Shown: positions 27,896 to 37,275, counted from the first letter of the stretch. The stretch: 64,000 nucleotides of DNA from Psychrobacillus lasiicapitis (GCF_006861795.1 NZ_VDGH01000001.1:376117-440116); one strand, 5' to 3'. Notes: generated by a model not told the origin, from the sequence alone. Translations and numbers: made by a program.

Positions 27896-28882
27896 CTATT
27901 TATTCATCAAATGGATATCAGCTGAGTAGATACCGCGAATTTGGCCATTATCCAGTTTAAGCTCTAGCACGCCATCATTCGTAATGCCCATTGCAACACC
28001 CTCTAATGTTTCACGTAGCATATTGGCGCGAATTCGTTTACCGATGGTACAATTATAGCTTTCCCAAAGTAATTTAATCGGCTCGAAGCCATTTTCCACA
28101 TATATATCTGCATACTTCTCCAAATAATATAGTATTTTAGCAACTAACTCCGCACGGTTCACCTCCTGTCCAGTTTCCATTTTTAAAGAAGTGGCAATGG
28201 ATTGAATCGATTCATCGAAAGCCTCTAGCTCTTGATTGACGTTTACGCCAATGCCGATAATAATCGCTTGCACGCGGTCCATATCTGCTTGGAGTTCTGT
28301 CAAAATGCCGGTCACTTTTTTGCCGTTGATCAATAAATCATTTGGCCATTTGATTGCTGGAGAACAATCGGTCAACTCTTCTATTGCGCGTGTAATCGCG
28401 ACTGCGGATACTAATGTAAATTGAGCCGCATACTGAGGACTAATTTCTGGGCGGATGATTACGCTCATCCATATTCCTTTATTAGCTGAAGAATCCCACG
28501 GACGTTCTAGTCTACCGCGACCTGCTGTTTGCTGTTCCGTAATGACAACTGTTCCATGAGCGGCATGATCACTTGCTTTTTCAGTTGCAATCGTTTGTGT
28601 AGATTCACAAACAGGATAATAGAATATATTTCTTCCAATAGACTTCGTATCTAAATAAGAGGAGATACGTTCTGGCGACACAATGTCCGGTATAGATTGT
28701 AAAACATAACCCTTTTTCTTAATTGCCTCAATTACATATCCGTCTTCCTCAATGCTTTTTAAATGTTTCCAAACCATCGTACGTGAAATATTCAATTGGT
28801 CCGCAAGCTTTTGACCTGAGATTGGTTCACCATTTGCATGAATAAGTTGGGAAAGTATCTTTTCTTTTATGGGCATATTCAC
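27896..28882 (-). CDS. birA: Biotin-[acetyl-CoA-carboxylase] ligase and biotin repressor
   Basis: A bifunctional protein of about 328 residues. The N-terminal winged helix (GQKLADQLNISRTMVWKHL) binds biotin operators. The ligase domain has GRGRLERPW (biotinyl-AMP loop) and KWPNDLLINGKKVTGIL, and a C-terminal SH3-like domain follows. It attaches biotin to acetyl-CoA carboxylase. The start is uncertain: GTG 28882, ATG 28876 and longer TTG/ATG starts (28918, 28894) are in frame, and the AAAGGA site lies 12 nt before the GTG. Length agrees best with 28882 or 28876. In B. subtilis birA follows cca; here two plus-strand genes separate them. Confidence 0.93.
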   Translation of the reverse strand: MNMPIKEKILSQLIHANGEPISGQKLADQLNISRTMVWKHLKSIEEDGYVIEAIKKKGYVLQSIPDIVSPERISSYLDTKSIGRNIFYYPVCESTQTIATEKASDHAAHGTVVITEQQTAGRGRLERPWDSSANKGIWMSVIIRPEISPQYAAQFTLVSAVAITRAIEELTDCSPAIKWPNDLLINGKKVTGILTELQADMDRVQAIIIGIGVNVNQELEAFDESIQSIATSLKMETGQEVNRAELVAKILYYLEKYADIYVENGFEPIKLLWESYNCTIGKRIRANMLRETLEGVAMGITNDGVLELKLDNGQIRGIYSADIHLMNK

Positions 28883-29019
28883 GAAAAAAATCATTCCTTT
28901 ATCTGTTTGTATTGTCAAATCATCAAGGCATTAACCTTGTCTTCCTGATGAATAATCCTTTGTCCCATGCACACCCTATTTCCGTACATTATAAAACAAA
29001 TGGAAAAGAGGAACGCTAA

Positions 29020-29877
29020 TTGTATTACTATAAGGAAGAATTAATAAATGTTATCGCTCCAGACAGACCAGATCCTGCAGCTGCGAAAGTATTACAAGAG
29101 ACTTTAGGTGGGCATTATGGTGAAATGAGAACGATGATGCAATATTTTTTTCAAAGTTCAAATTTTCGCGGGAAAGAAACTCAATATAGAGACTTAATTC
29201 GTGGTGTATTCTTAGAAGAAATCGCACACGTTGAACTAGTCCAAAATACCATCAATCAATTACTAAATGATTCGGGTGAATCTGCTGTTCCAGGTAACGG
29301 CGGTATCGACGGGGCTCCTCTAAACAACGCCGTAAGACATGCAAATCCCCACCACTATATTATTGGTGCACAGGCTTCCCTTCCAGTTGATGCAGGTGGT
29401 ATGCCTTGGAACGGGTCTTGGGTTTATGCACACGGAAACTTAATAGCAGATTTATTGGATAATCTTGTACTAGAATCGACAGGAGTACTGCAAAAAACCC
29501 GTATTTATGAAATGAGTTCGAATAAAACACTTCGAGAAACGCTTGGTTTTCTAATCGTTCGTGATAACGCCCATCAAAATGCCTTTGCAAAAGCTCTCGA
29601 AACACTCGGCGTAGATTGGGGTAAACTATTCCCTGTACCGAATTACGATATAAATAAATACCCAGAGTGTAGAAAGTATGTCGAGATGGGATACCATAAC
29701 GCACAATTTAACTTCAGATTAGATCCTACTCGAATCGGCGAAATATTCCAAGGTCAAACTCCTAGTAGAAATAATGAAACACTTTCCGTAATAGATCCTC
29801 CAGCAGGTTTTCCGGTGCCATTAATGCCTGAAATGCCAAATGAACATAGTCCCGGTCTTCAAGATATGAATAACTAA
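29020..29877 (+). CDS. Manganese-containing catalase family protein (YdbD-like)
   Basis: A 285-residue ferritin-like protein of the Mn-catalase family. Metal ligands fit the family pattern: Glu in GGHYGEMRTMMQYFFQ (near 35), EEIAHVELV (EExxH, near 67), then the later ExxxxH-type set around VYAHGNLIADLLDNLVLE and RDNAHQNAF (near 187). It would dismutate hydrogen peroxide with a dimanganese centre. The start is TTG with AGAGGA 7 nt upstream. It is monocistronic with its own terminator. Relatives include CotJC and YdbD, so a spore or stress role is possible. Its insertion between birA and cca is not the Bacillus order. Confidence 0.88.
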   Translation: MYYYKEELINVIAPDRPDPAAAKVLQETLGGHYGEMRTMMQYFFQSSNFRGKETQYRDLIRGVFLEEIAHVELVQNTINQLLNDSGESAVPGNGGIDGAPLNNAVRHANPHHYIIGAQASLPVDAGGMPWNGSWVYAHGNLIADLLDNLVLESTGVLQKTRIYEMSSNKTLRETLGFLIVRDNAHQNAFAKALETLGVDWGKLFPVPNYDINKYPECRKYVEMGYHNAQFNFRLDPTRIGEIFQGQTPSRNNETLSVIDPPAGFPVPLMPEMPNEHSPGLQDMNN

Positions 29878-29889
29878 CTATTTGATTAG

Positions 29890-29918
29890 CTCCCTAATTG
29901 CCATCGGTGATTAGGGGG
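29890..29918 (+). terminator. Terminator of the Mn-catalase gene
   Basis: CTCCCTAAT/ATTAGGGGG stem with an 11-nt loop followed by TTTTAATTT. Confidence 0.85.
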
Positions 29919-30066
29919 TTTTAATTTATCTTCTCACAAAAAAAATATTTCTATTTTTAAAATAATCAAAAAGTTTTATCTATATATGGTATGCTAGTAT
30001 AAATGATTTTTTAAAAAAATTCTTTTATAAATAGAAAGTACTAGTCTTTTCTAAAAGAGGTGAATT

Positions 30067-30627
30067 ATGGGCGTACTATCTGAATGTGAATATAAAAAAA
30101 TTTCTATGGGGCATATTTATTATCGTTTTAAGGACGAAAAAGCATACATGGATAATATTTTTTCTTTTATACAAGCTGGTATAGAAAATAAGCAACAAAT
30201 ACTTATAATTGAAAATATGCGAAACCTACCGAAGGTACAAGCGTTTATTGATTCGTCTTTTATAGAGCCTATAAAATCTAGTATCAGGTTGGTTAATAAC
30301 TATGAGTATTACTTATCTCATGGAGATTTTAGTACACAAAACATCGTTAGCCATTTCGCAAAAGATCTTTCCTATTTACAAAAATGTAAATGTACGATTC
30401 GGACATGGGCGCATGTAGAATGGTCTTCATCAAAGCCATCCGAAGAGTTAGCCAAGGAATTTGAGTGTGTTGCAGATAACTTTGTAAAAGATTCACAAAT
30501 ACTTTCAGTTTGTGCTTATCCTTCTGCAAGGCTCTCCACAGGTTTAAATTTGGTACTTGAGGAATTTCATCAATATGTTATGACTGACGGCACTTTGTCT
30601 TTATCGTCCATATATCGGAATCTTTAA
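30067..30627 (+). CDS. MEDS-domain sensory protein
   Basis: A 186-residue soluble protein consisting of one MEDS domain (DcmR-type sensory domain, a RecA/KaiC-derived fold). Typical features are GHIYYRFKDEKAYMDNIFSFIQAGIENKQQILIIE near the N terminus, RTWAHVEW in the middle and VCAYPSARLS near the C terminus. No output domain, DNA-binding motif or membrane segment is present. In Bacillus such stand-alone MEDS proteins occur near sporulation or anti-sigma genes, but the role is not established. AAGAGG precedes the ATG. A hairpin lies downstream. Confidence 0.8.
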   Translation: MGVLSECEYKKISMGHIYYRFKDEKAYMDNIFSFIQAGIENKQQILIIENMRNLPKVQAFIDSSFIEPIKSSIRLVNNYEYYLSHGDFSTQNIVSHFAKDLSYLQKCKCTIRTWAHVEWSSSKPSEELAKEFECVADNFVKDSQILSVCAYPSARLSTGLNLVLEEFHQYVMTDGTLSLSSIYRNL

Positions 30628-30682
30628 ATAGCATTTGGATTTCTTTTACATATTCAACAGATAATATACTTAAGTAGTCTGA

Positions 30683-30701
30683 AAGGGGTTTATCACCCCT
30701 T
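30683..30701 (+). terminator. Possible terminator after the MEDS gene
   Basis: Perfect AAGGGGT/ACCCCTT stem with a 5-nt loop. The following sequence is only moderately T-rich (CTGTCTCATTT). Confidence 0.5.
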
Positions 30702-30784
30702 CTGTCTCATTTATAAAAGTAATTCGGCGGTTCAACGTATATTAATCGCTTTCTGGTCACTTGTTTGATAATCCATAGTTTCTA

Positions 30785-31984
30785 TCAAATTTGAAGATCA
30801 TCAACATTATATTCCTGAAAAAACCACTCCATTATTTCCGTTCGATCATTGACCAACTTACCATTTACAATCATCACCGTTATTTTTTCCATGGCATCTC
30901 GAATCCATGGACCTCTTTTTTTCTTTGCCCAGTCCATTAGATCGTTACCATTTACAACTATTTCTTTAGTGGATGAAATAGGAAGCCTAGCTTTTATTTG
31001 CTGAATTAGTTCTTCTGTGTATATTACTTCCATGTTCAATAGCTGTTTAGCATAGCTTGCCGCGGCAACAAGCACTTCTTCCGTAAACTGAAAAAAGTTA
31101 TAAAGACTCCAGCAGCCTTTTTCTAGCTGTTTCAGAGCCCCTAACACCTGCTTTACATGTGCTTTTTCAGCGTTTGAGCATTTATAATAAGACAAAATAG
31201 ATTCAACTTCAGCAGGTGCCTGCATAATGGCAAAAAAAGCCCAGCCATTTGCAGTGTTGCCGAAGCTCGAAAAACCTTTCCAGCAATTTCGAAACGTTTC
31301 CCATTCGCCTGGAAAATTATCAGCTAAATGACTAGAAACAAATAAATGCATGCCATTTCCCACAAAGTCACTGATCCAAATTTTTTCTAGCTCCACTTTC
31401 ACGCGCTCCATTGAAACATGCGCAACTAAATGATGAAGCGATTGAATCGCTTCCATCGTTTCTTGTTCAAGTGAATAACTCAGCTGCGCGGAAAAACGAA
31501 TAGCTCGTAGCATACGAAGTGCATCCTCTGCAAAGCGCTGCGCCGGATCTCCTACAGCTTTTATAATTTTGTTTTCAATATCTTCCCTACCGCCAAAATA
31601 ATCGATCAGCTCATCCGATTTGGATAATGCCATTGCATTCATGGTAAAATCACGGCGCTGTAAATCTTCGTGAAGTGACCGAACAAACGTAACAGCATCC
31701 GGTCTTCTATAATCGGAGTAGTTAGTTTCGGAACGGAACGTTGTTACCTCAATAGTCTCGTTCAATACCACTAGCACAGTACCATGTTCGATACCGACAT
31801 CAATTGTATGCGGAAATAACTGTTTGACCTCATTCGGTGTAGCATTGGTTGTCACATCCACATCATTTGCATCCACGTTTCGAATAAAATCACGGACTGC
31901 ACCCCCGACAACATAAGCTTCAAAACCAGCATTCTCCAGTTTTTCAATTACTTTATAAGCTTCTGGCCACCGAGTTTTCATCAT
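30785..31984 (-). CDS. cca: CCA tRNA nucleotidyltransferase
   Basis: A 399-residue class II nucleotidyltransferase that adds or repairs the 3' CCA of tRNAs. The catalytic head has FEAYVVGGAVRDF and the acidic NDVDVTTNA. EHGTVLVVL, RRRDFTMNAMA-like RRDFTMNAMA and EDALRMLRAIRFSAQ follow in family order. The C-terminal arm (about 240-399) is less conserved. The start is within a base or two of the bshA stop; ATG at 31984 or 31981 are both possible, and the longer frame to 32029 would lie inside bshA. It is last in ypjD-dapB-mgsA-bshA-cca. Confidence 0.95.
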   Translation of the reverse strand: MMKTRWPEAYKVIEKLENAGFEAYVVGGAVRDFIRNVDANDVDVTTNATPNEVKQLFPHTIDVGIEHGTVLVVLNETIEVTTFRSETNYSDYRRPDAVTFVRSLHEDLQRRDFTMNAMALSKSDELIDYFGGREDIENKIIKAVGDPAQRFAEDALRMLRAIRFSAQLSYSLEQETMEAIQSLHHLVAHVSMERVKVELEKIWISDFVGNGMHLFVSSHLADNFPGEWETFRNCWKGFSSFGNTANGWAFFAIMQAPAEVESILSYYKCSNAEKAHVKQVLGALKQLEKGCWSLYNFFQFTEEVLVAAASYAKQLLNMEVIYTEELIQQIKARLPISSTKEIVVNGNDLMDWAKKKRGPWIRDAMEKITVMIVNGKLVNDRTEIMEWFFQEYNVDDLQI

Positions 31985-31985
31985 C

Positions 31986-33116
31986 CTACTTCTTCGCCAC
32001 TCTTTCGTACATCGCTTCGTACTGTTCAACGATTTTTTTGGAACTAAATCGTTCTTCGATAAACATTAACGAAGTTTCCACCATTTGTTTATGTAAAATA
32101 GGATCTTGCAACAATCGAATTCCATACTCCGCTACTTGTTCAATATCTCCAAGCTCGGCTAAATAGCCGTTTTCTCCGTGAATAATGACTTCGGGAATTC
32201 CACCGACATTGGTGCCTATGCATGGCACTTCACACGCCATCGCCTCTAATAAGACTAAACCGAATGATTCCTTTTGGGAAAGAAGGAGCATTAAATCCGA
32301 AATAGCATAGAGTTCAGACAAATTTTCTTGTTTTCCCAGAAATAGAACATCGTCTTCAAAAGAGGTCCCTTTTACATATTCCATTACTGGATGTTTTTCA
32401 GGACCATCCCCTACTAACAGAAGTTTTGCCGGCATCTCTTTACGAATCAATTCAAAACTTTTCACGATATCTGGAACTCGCTTCACCTTTCTGAAATTAG
32501 AAACATGAATGACTACTTTTTCATCTGGTCGGATCCCTAATAATTCTTTCAAATTTCCTGCATCTTTTTTGGAATATTCTTGTTCATCTACAAAGTTGTA
32601 GATTGTTTCAATTTCTTTTTGGGGAGCGATTAGTTCCATCGTTTGACTAACCAATGAATGTGATACTGCTGTAACAATATCCGACTTTTCAATTCCATAC
32701 CGAATAGCACCGGACAAGGAAGAATCATCTCCTAATACGGTAATGTCTGTTCCATGCAAGGTCGTTACGATACCTATATCGGATTTTGCCATGTCCTTTG
32801 CCAAAATAGCACATACAGCATGAGGCATTGCATAATGCACATGCAGTACGTCTAATTCCTCATCTATTATTACTTCTGCCATTTTATTTGCCAAGGCAAT
32901 ATCATACGGTGCATATTGAAAGACAGAATAACTATTTACCTCTACTTGATGAAAGGTGATGGATGGATACATCTTGTTCAAACGAAAAGGCATGCTGGAA
33001 GTAATGAAATGTATTTCATGACCTTTTTCCGCAAGCATTTTACCAAGTTCAGTGGCGATTACACCCGATCCTCCTACAGAGGGGTAACAGGTAATCCCAA
33101 TTTTTAATTTACGCAT
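31986..33116 (-). CDS. bshA: N-acetyl-alpha-D-glucosaminyl L-malate synthase (bacillithiol)
   Basis: A 376-residue GT-B glycosyltransferase that joins UDP-GlcNAc and L-malate, the first step of bacillithiol synthesis. The N-terminal [18 protein letters not shown] and HVHYAMPHA are diagnostic. The C-terminal Rossmann domain has [15 protein letters not shown] and the [17 protein letters not shown] donor-sugar motif. In B. subtilis bshB1 (the deacetylase) lies between mgsA and bshA. Here mgsA and bshA are only 12 nt apart and bshB1 is missing, so the second step must be encoded elsewhere. Confidence 0.96.
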   Translation of the reverse strand: MRKLKIGITCYPSVGGSGVIATELGKMLAEKGHEIHFITSSMPFRLNKMYPSITFHQVEVNSYSVFQYAPYDIALANKMAEVIIDEELDVLHVHYAMPHAVCAILAKDMAKSDIGIVTTLHGTDITVLGDDSSLSGAIRYGIEKSDIVTAVSHSLVSQTMELIAPQKEIETIYNFVDEQEYSKKDAGNLKELLGIRPDEKVVIHVSNFRKVKRVPDIVKSFELIRKEMPAKLLLVGDGPEKHPVMEYVKGTSFEDDVLFLGKQENLSELYAISDLMLLLSQKESFGLVLLEAMACEVPCIGTNVGGIPEVIIHGENGYLAELGDIEQVAEYGIRLLQDPILHKQMVETSLMFIEERFSSKKIVEQYEAMYERVAKK

Positions 33117-33128
33117 ATTTTCACTTCC

Positions 33129-33536
33129 TTAACGAGCGCGTCTTTCTTCCAATAAACGCCAATCTAAAAATCCTTCTTCGATTCCTTTTAATAAAATCTC
33201 TGCTGTTCCCATATTCGTTGCAAGCGGAATTTGGTATACATCGCAAAGTCGTATAAGAGCAGATACATCCGGTTCATGTGGCTGCGCAGTTAAAGGATCT
33301 CGGAAAAAGATAACCATATCCATTTCATTGTTTGCGATTGCCGATCCGATCTGTTGATCTCCACCTAGTGGCCCTGATTTATATCTAAAAACTGATAATC
33401 CAACTTCATTGATAATGCGCATACCAGTCGTTCCTGTTGCAAATAATTCATGCTCTTCTAAAATAGATTTGTAGGCCGTTACAAATTGGACTAAATCCTC
33501 TTTTTTCTTGTCATGTGCCACTAATGCAATTCTCAT
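33129..33536 (-). CDS. mgsA: Methylglyoxal synthase
   Basis: A 135-residue enzyme that converts dihydroxyacetone phosphate to methylglyoxal plus phosphate, relieving sugar-phosphate stress. Phosphate-binding and catalytic motifs are intact: [31 protein letters not shown] and [15 protein letters not shown] (the catalytic Asp and His). Length is standard. Methylglyoxal is detoxified with bacillithiol, which makes its pairing with bshA sensible. It lies 10 nt after dapB. Confidence 0.98.
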   Translation of the reverse strand: MRIALVAHDKKKEDLVQFVTAYKSILEEHELFATGTTGMRIINEVGLSVFRYKSGPLGGDQQIGSAIANNEMDMVIFFRDPLTAQPHEPDVSALIRLCDVYQIPLATNMGTAEILLKGIEEGFLDWRLLEERRAR

Positions 33537-33546
33537 ACCTTCACTC

Positions 33547-34323
33547 CTATAAAATAATCTCTTCTAAGCCGTAAATAAGTGTATTTCGCTTCATTACTTC
33601 ATGAATCGACAAAACAACACCCGACATGAACGAAGTACGGTTAAACGAATCGTGACGAAGTGTGAGCAGTTGTCCATCTCCACCAAGCAAAACTTGTTGG
33701 TGTGCCACTAAACCTGGCAAACGGACACTGTGAATATGCATCCCCTCTATATTAGCACCCCTTGCTCCAGCAAATATTTCTTCTTCCTCCGGGTGACCCT
33801 GTTCAAATGGATTTCGAGTATCTTGAATCATTTGCGCAGTTTTGATCGCCGTACCTGACGGAGCATCTACTTTTTGATCATGGTGCATTTCAATGATTTC
33901 TACGTCTGGTAAGTATTTTGCTGCTGTTTGAGCAAATTTCATCATCAGAACCGCCCCAATGGAGAAGTTTGGAGCAATTATACATCCAACCTGTTTTTCT
34001 TCTACTTTAGTGCGTATCTCGTCTAATTGTAAATCAGTAAAGCCTGTAGTACCAATAACTGGTCTTACACCATATTGTAGAGCAGTCATAGCATGCCCAT
34101 AAACAGCTGTGGGAATCGTTAAATCCACCAACACATCCGGCTCCGTTTGTTCAATAAGCTCCTCAAGTGAGGTGAAAATTGGAATCATATCTCCTAAATA
34201 TTCTTCTTCTTTTTTATGATCTAATAACCCGACTAAAAGAAATTCCTCGTTTTCAATAACGGTTGCCACCGCTTCTTTCCCCATTCTACCTCTTGGTCCT
34301 GCTATTGCTACTTTGATAACCAT
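33547..34323 (-). CDS. dapB: 4-hydroxy-tetrahydrodipicolinate reductase
   Basis: A 258-residue NAD(P)H-dependent reductase of the lysine and diaminopimelate pathway. It feeds cell-wall cross-links, lysine and spore dipicolinate. The nucleotide-binding turn is [13 protein letters not shown]. The catalytic and substrate segment [15 protein letters not shown] (near 150-164) is present, as is TTGF in the hinge. It begins 2 nt after ypjD ends, behind GGAGG. Typical length. Confidence 0.97.
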   Translation of the reverse strand: MVIKVAIAGPRGRMGKEAVATVIENEEFLLVGLLDHKKEEEYLGDMIPIFTSLEELIEQTEPDVLVDLTIPTAVYGHAMTALQYGVRPVIGTTGFTDLQLDEIRTKVEEKQVGCIIAPNFSIGAVLMMKFAQTAAKYLPDVEIIEMHHDQKVDAPSGTAIKTAQMIQDTRNPFEQGHPEEEEIFAGARGANIEGMHIHSVRLPGLVAHQQVLLGGDGQLLTLRHDSFNRTSFMSGVVLSIHEVMKRNTLIYGLEEIIL

Positions 34324-34325
34324 AG

Positions 34326-34658
34326 TTAGTCCTCCTTTTTAGTCCATCGATCTTTATCACGTGTATTGTATTTATGTAATACGTTTTGTAAGGTTTCTTG
34401 TAAATCTATACCCTCTGCATTGGCTAAGCATATTAAAACAAAAAAGAAATCTCCCAATTCCTCTGCAAGTTCTTTCTCTACTTCTGTATGCTTCTTTTTC
34501 TTCGCGCCATACTTATGTTGAACTTCTCGTGAGAGTTCTCCGAGTTCCTCTGTTAATCTTGCTAGAAGTTCCATCGGAGGAAAGTAACCTTCTTTAAATT
34601 GACTTATGTATGCATCCACTTCATGCTGAAGTGCAGATAATGTTTTCTTTTCCGACAT
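34326..34658 (-). CDS. ypjD: MazG-type nucleotide pyrophosphohydrolase (YpjD-like)
   Basis: A 110-residue all-alpha NTP pyrophosphohydrolase. The MazG metal-binding motifs are visible: RLTEELGELSREVQH (ExxE) and EKELAEELGDFFFVLICLAN (ExxD). Such enzymes remove non-canonical or damaged nucleotides. The start at 34658 has GGAG upstream at 10 nt; the GTG nine bases earlier is too close to that site. It is the first gene of the ypjD-dapB-mgsA-bshA-cca operon, in the B. subtilis order. Confidence 0.9.
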   Translation of the reverse strand: MSEKKTLSALQHEVDAYISQFKEGYFPPMELLARLTEELGELSREVQHKYGAKKKKHTEVEKELAEELGDFFFVLICLANAEGIDLQETLQNVLHKYNTRDKDRWTKKED

Positions 34659-34765
34659 ATTTTTCACTCTCCTCTCTTCATCGTAATAAATTTACACACC
34701 AGTTGTCAAAAGCTATTAAATAAAAGATAATAACTTTAGTATGAACTATTGAAAGAGGTGGGACA

Positions 34766-35635
34766 ATGGGGCTTGGCTTAAAATTAAAAAATATTATTAT
34801 GATTGTAATTGGTTCTGCCATTTATAGCTACGGATTTGTTCATTTTAATATGCAAAATGAGCTCGGAGAAGGCGGTTTTGCAGGGATCACGTTAATCTTA
34901 TTTTTCGTATTTAAATGGGATGTAGCTTTAATGAACCTGTTATTAAATATTCCGATGTTCATCTTAGGATGGAAGCTTTTAGGTAGAAAAGTGTTTATGT
35001 ATACAATAATAGGCACTGTGGCTGTCTCTATATTTCTGAAAATATTTCAGATTTACGAAGTACAAATTGGGCTACAAGATGACATGTTTCTTGTTTCTTT
35101 ATTTGCAGGGGTATTTGTCGGGGTTGGATTAGGTATTATTTTCAGATTTGGTGGAACTACTGGTGGCGTAGACATTCTCGCAAGACTTGGGCAAAAGTAT
35201 CTCGGCTGGAGCATGGGGAAAACGATGTTCATGTTTGATGCAATTGTCATTTTACTTTCCTGGCTCACGTTTTTAGATATCCGATCGGTGATGTATACGC
35301 TAGTAGCAGTTTTTGTTGGAGCACGTGTAATCGATTTCGTACAGGAAGGCGGCTATGCAGCGCGTGGCGCATTTATCATATCTGAACATCAAGATGCGAT
35401 TGCAAACCGTATAACGAACGAAATGGACCGTGGAGTGACTGTATTAAAAGGGTATGGGCATTATACGAAGAAAGAACGCGAGATTTTATATTGTGTGATT
35501 GCTAAAAATGAAATTGTTCGCCTTAAATCAATTATTACAGCAGTCGATCCACATGCGTTTGTGTCTGTTACAGAAACGAATGATGTAATGGGTGAAGGAT
35601 TCACGTTGGATGAAGAGAAAAGACCGATTGATTGA
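34766..35635 (+). CDS. ypjC: YitT-family membrane protein (YpjC-like, DUF2179)
   Basis: A 289-residue membrane protein with five or six N-terminal membrane segments (about 5-200). The family motif FRFGGTTGGVDILA lies near residue 130. The C-terminal cytoplasmic DUF2179 domain (about 205-280, with TVLKGYGHYTKKEREILYCVI) follows. The transported or sensed substrate of the YitT family is unknown. AGAGGTGGG precedes the ATG. It is divergent from ypjD and ends in a strong terminator. In B. subtilis ypjC also lies next to ypjD. Confidence 0.9.
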   Translation: MGLGLKLKNIIMIVIGSAIYSYGFVHFNMQNELGEGGFAGITLILFFVFKWDVALMNLLLNIPMFILGWKLLGRKVFMYTIIGTVAVSIFLKIFQIYEVQIGLQDDMFLVSLFAGVFVGVGLGIIFRFGGTTGGVDILARLGQKYLGWSMGKTMFMFDAIVILLSWLTFLDIRSVMYTLVAVFVGARVIDFVQEGGYAARGAFIISEHQDAIANRITNEMDRGVTVLKGYGHYTKKEREILYCVIAKNEIVRLKSIITAVDPHAFVSVTETNDVMGEGFTLDEEKRPID

Positions 35636-35679
35636 GAATTTGCTAGAACCTTTTAAAAACCTGTTTTGTATCTTTTTTA

Positions 35680-35717
35680 GAGAGGCTGGTAGTGACTATA
35701 GTCATTACCAGCCTCTC
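35680..35717 (+). terminator. Strong terminator after ypjC
   Basis: 12-bp perfect arms (GAGAGGCTGGTA and complement) enclose a further palindrome TGACTATAGTCA. TTCTAATTCT follows. Confidence 0.85.
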
Positions 35718-35792
35718 TTCTAATTCTATGGCGTATGTATGTCCTAAGCTCCTTCAACAATATGAAAAAGGTTAAGTTCTTTTTGGTTAATA

Positions 35793-35895
35793 AGACGCTT
35801 TCCGCGGGCACGGCTTCAATCTCCTCGTCGCTCACGCTCCTGCGGGGCTTTCAGCTCGTACTGTTCCCGTTGGAGTCGCCACCCTTTCACTACAA
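35793..35895 (+). repeat. GC-rich dispersed repeat, copy A
   Basis: GACGCTTTCCGCGGGC at the left and GGAGTCGCCACCC at the right bracket a GC-rich core, against AT-rich surroundings. The pattern (GACGCTTTCCGYGGG ... GGAGTCGCC) matches a repeat family I know from Bacillaceae intergenic regions. Copy B lies inverted at 36250-36343. The open frame over this stretch (35735-35977) is therefore not regarded as a gene. Confidence 0.75.
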
Positions 35896-36100
35896 TCCAA
35901 TAAAGATAAGGCTACATAATTGGTGTCACTGTTTAACAGAACTAATCAAACTTCTTCAGAGATATTCTAACTTTTAAGTGTCAATAAATGTTGTAATATG
36001 ACAAAGCCGAGCAAGCGGAAGCTTTTTGAAAAGTAATCTTATTTAATGCTCTATTATTATTGCCTTCCCAATCCTAGTTAACTTGTTTTGCGGAAAATTG

Positions 36101-36160
36101 GTTGCTGTCAGACTACAACTGGTTGCTTTCGACATCTGTTTGGTCGCCCTTATCCTTCTT
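36101..36160. repeat. 21-bp-period AGCAACCA array, copy 4 (complement strand)
   Basis: Cores start at 36101, 36122 and 36143 (GTTGC, GTTGC, GTCGC), exactly 21 nt apart. It lies between the two inverted GC-rich repeats. The left flank (AACTTGTTTTG) resembles the reversed tail element. Confidence 0.8.
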
Positions 36161-36249
36161 CTGAATTTATATAGTGGAAAACTGTTGATAATTTTGTTTG
36201 TAGTAAGTCGATCATAAATAAAAAGAATTTATTATTGATTTTCGCTACA

Positions 36250-36343
36250 GTCGGCGACTCCTGTGGGATGAGTGGGCTAATGAGACATCCCAACGACGCC
36301 CAAAGCGGAGGGGATGGCTCATCGCTCACCCCACGGAAAGCGT
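36250..36343 (-). repeat. GC-rich dispersed repeat, copy B (inverted)
   Basis: Read on the minus strand it runs from GACGCTTTCCGTGGGG to GGAGTCGCCGAC, matching the ends of copy A with a diverged centre. With copy A it makes an inverted pair about 550 bp across that encloses array copy 4. The whole 35718-36490 stretch holds no supportable gene. Confidence 0.75.
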
Positions 36344-36436
36344 CCGAATGGAGTGAAAATCACGGCGGACACCTACCTATATGAAGCCTTACCACGCAGT
36401 TTCCCTATAAGGTGAAGTATCTTGGCATACTATCAT

Positions 36437-36484
36437 CCAGTTAATGGTTAAAGGCAATCAATTCTATTCGAAAGGCAGTCAATT
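36437..36484. repeat. 21-bp-period array, copy 5 (short)
   Basis: Head CCAGTTAATGGTTAAAGGCAA, then GGCAATC and GGCAGTC cores starting at 36454 and 36475 (21 nt apart). It ends against the yugP terminator. Confidence 0.7.
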
Positions 36485-36498
36485 TATTGATAAAAAAA

Positions 36499-36524
36499 GA
36501 TTGCTCAACTTTCATCGAACAATC
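36499..36524 (-). terminator. Terminator of yugP
   Basis: GATTGCTC/GAACAATC arms (one G-T pair) with a 10-nt loop. On the minus strand TTTTTTT follows. It lies 14 nt after the yugP stop. Confidence 0.85.
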
Positions 36525-36537
36525 CTTTGTCTTAATT

Positions 36538-37218
36538 TTAATCGTTTCTTGACATACCTGTGTAGATTAATACTAAACGCAGTAATTCAAGTACAGCGAC
36601 TGCTGTAGCTGCAACATATGTTAACGCGGCAGCACTTAATACTTTCTTCGCATGACGCTCTTCTTCGTTACGAATAATTCCTAACGAAACCATCTGGTCC
36701 ATTGCACGATTCGATGCATTAAATTCAACTGGCAAAGTTACAATTTGGAATACTACACCAGCAGCTAATAACAAAATACCAAGTAACAGCAATCCGCTCA
36801 TAGAAGCAAATATACCAATCATAACGAAAATCCATGATGCGTTAGAAGAAATATTCGCAATAGGTACTAGTTTATGGCGTAAAGTTAAGAAGGAATAAGC
36901 TTCTTTATGTTGAATCGCATGTCCCACCTCATGTGCAGCGATAGCGGATCCTGCAACAGAAGCTTCATGATAGTTATGGGAAGACAATGCGACAATCTTA
37001 GTCATTGGATTGTAATGATCACTTAAAAAACCGCTACTTTCCACTACTTTCACTTCGTATAAACCATTCGCATCTAAAATAGTTCTTGCTACTTGTGCAC
37101 CTGTCATACCAGAAGTGGAGCGAACTTTTGAATATTTTTTATACGTGCTTTTTACTTTCATTTGTGCATATATCGGCAATAACAAAATTATTGCAAAATA
37201 TATGATATAAGAAATCAC
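36538..37218 (-). CDS. Zinc metallopeptidase, YugP family
   Basis: A 226-residue membrane protein with an N-terminal membrane segment and two or three C-terminal ones (from about residues 125, 150 and 200). The neutral zinc metallopeptidase motif is AAHEVGHAIQH (HEXXH, near 94-98). A downstream NASNRAMDQM could supply another ligand. It belongs to the YugP/Zn_peptidase_2 family; substrates are not known. The start is GTG behind AAGGGG. It is not in this place in B. subtilis. Confidence 0.88.
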   Translation of the reverse strand: MISYIIYFAIILLLPIYAQMKVKSTYKKYSKVRSTSGMTGAQVARTILDANGLYEVKVVESSGFLSDHYNPMTKIVALSSHNYHEASVAGSAIAAHEVGHAIQHKEAYSFLTLRHKLVPIANISSNASWIFVMIGIFASMSGLLLLGILLLAAGVVFQIVTLPVEFNASNRAMDQMVSLGIIRNEEERHAKKVLSAAALTYVAATAVAVLELLRLVLIYTGMSRND

Positions 37219-37275
37219 GAAGCATTTCCCCTTTCTTATCTATACTTATTATTTTAATAGGTTATCCATTCTCAT

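Noticed and set aside
35735-35977. 80-codon open frame downstream of ypjC
   Set aside because: It runs through the GC-rich dispersed repeat and has no plausible translation signal.
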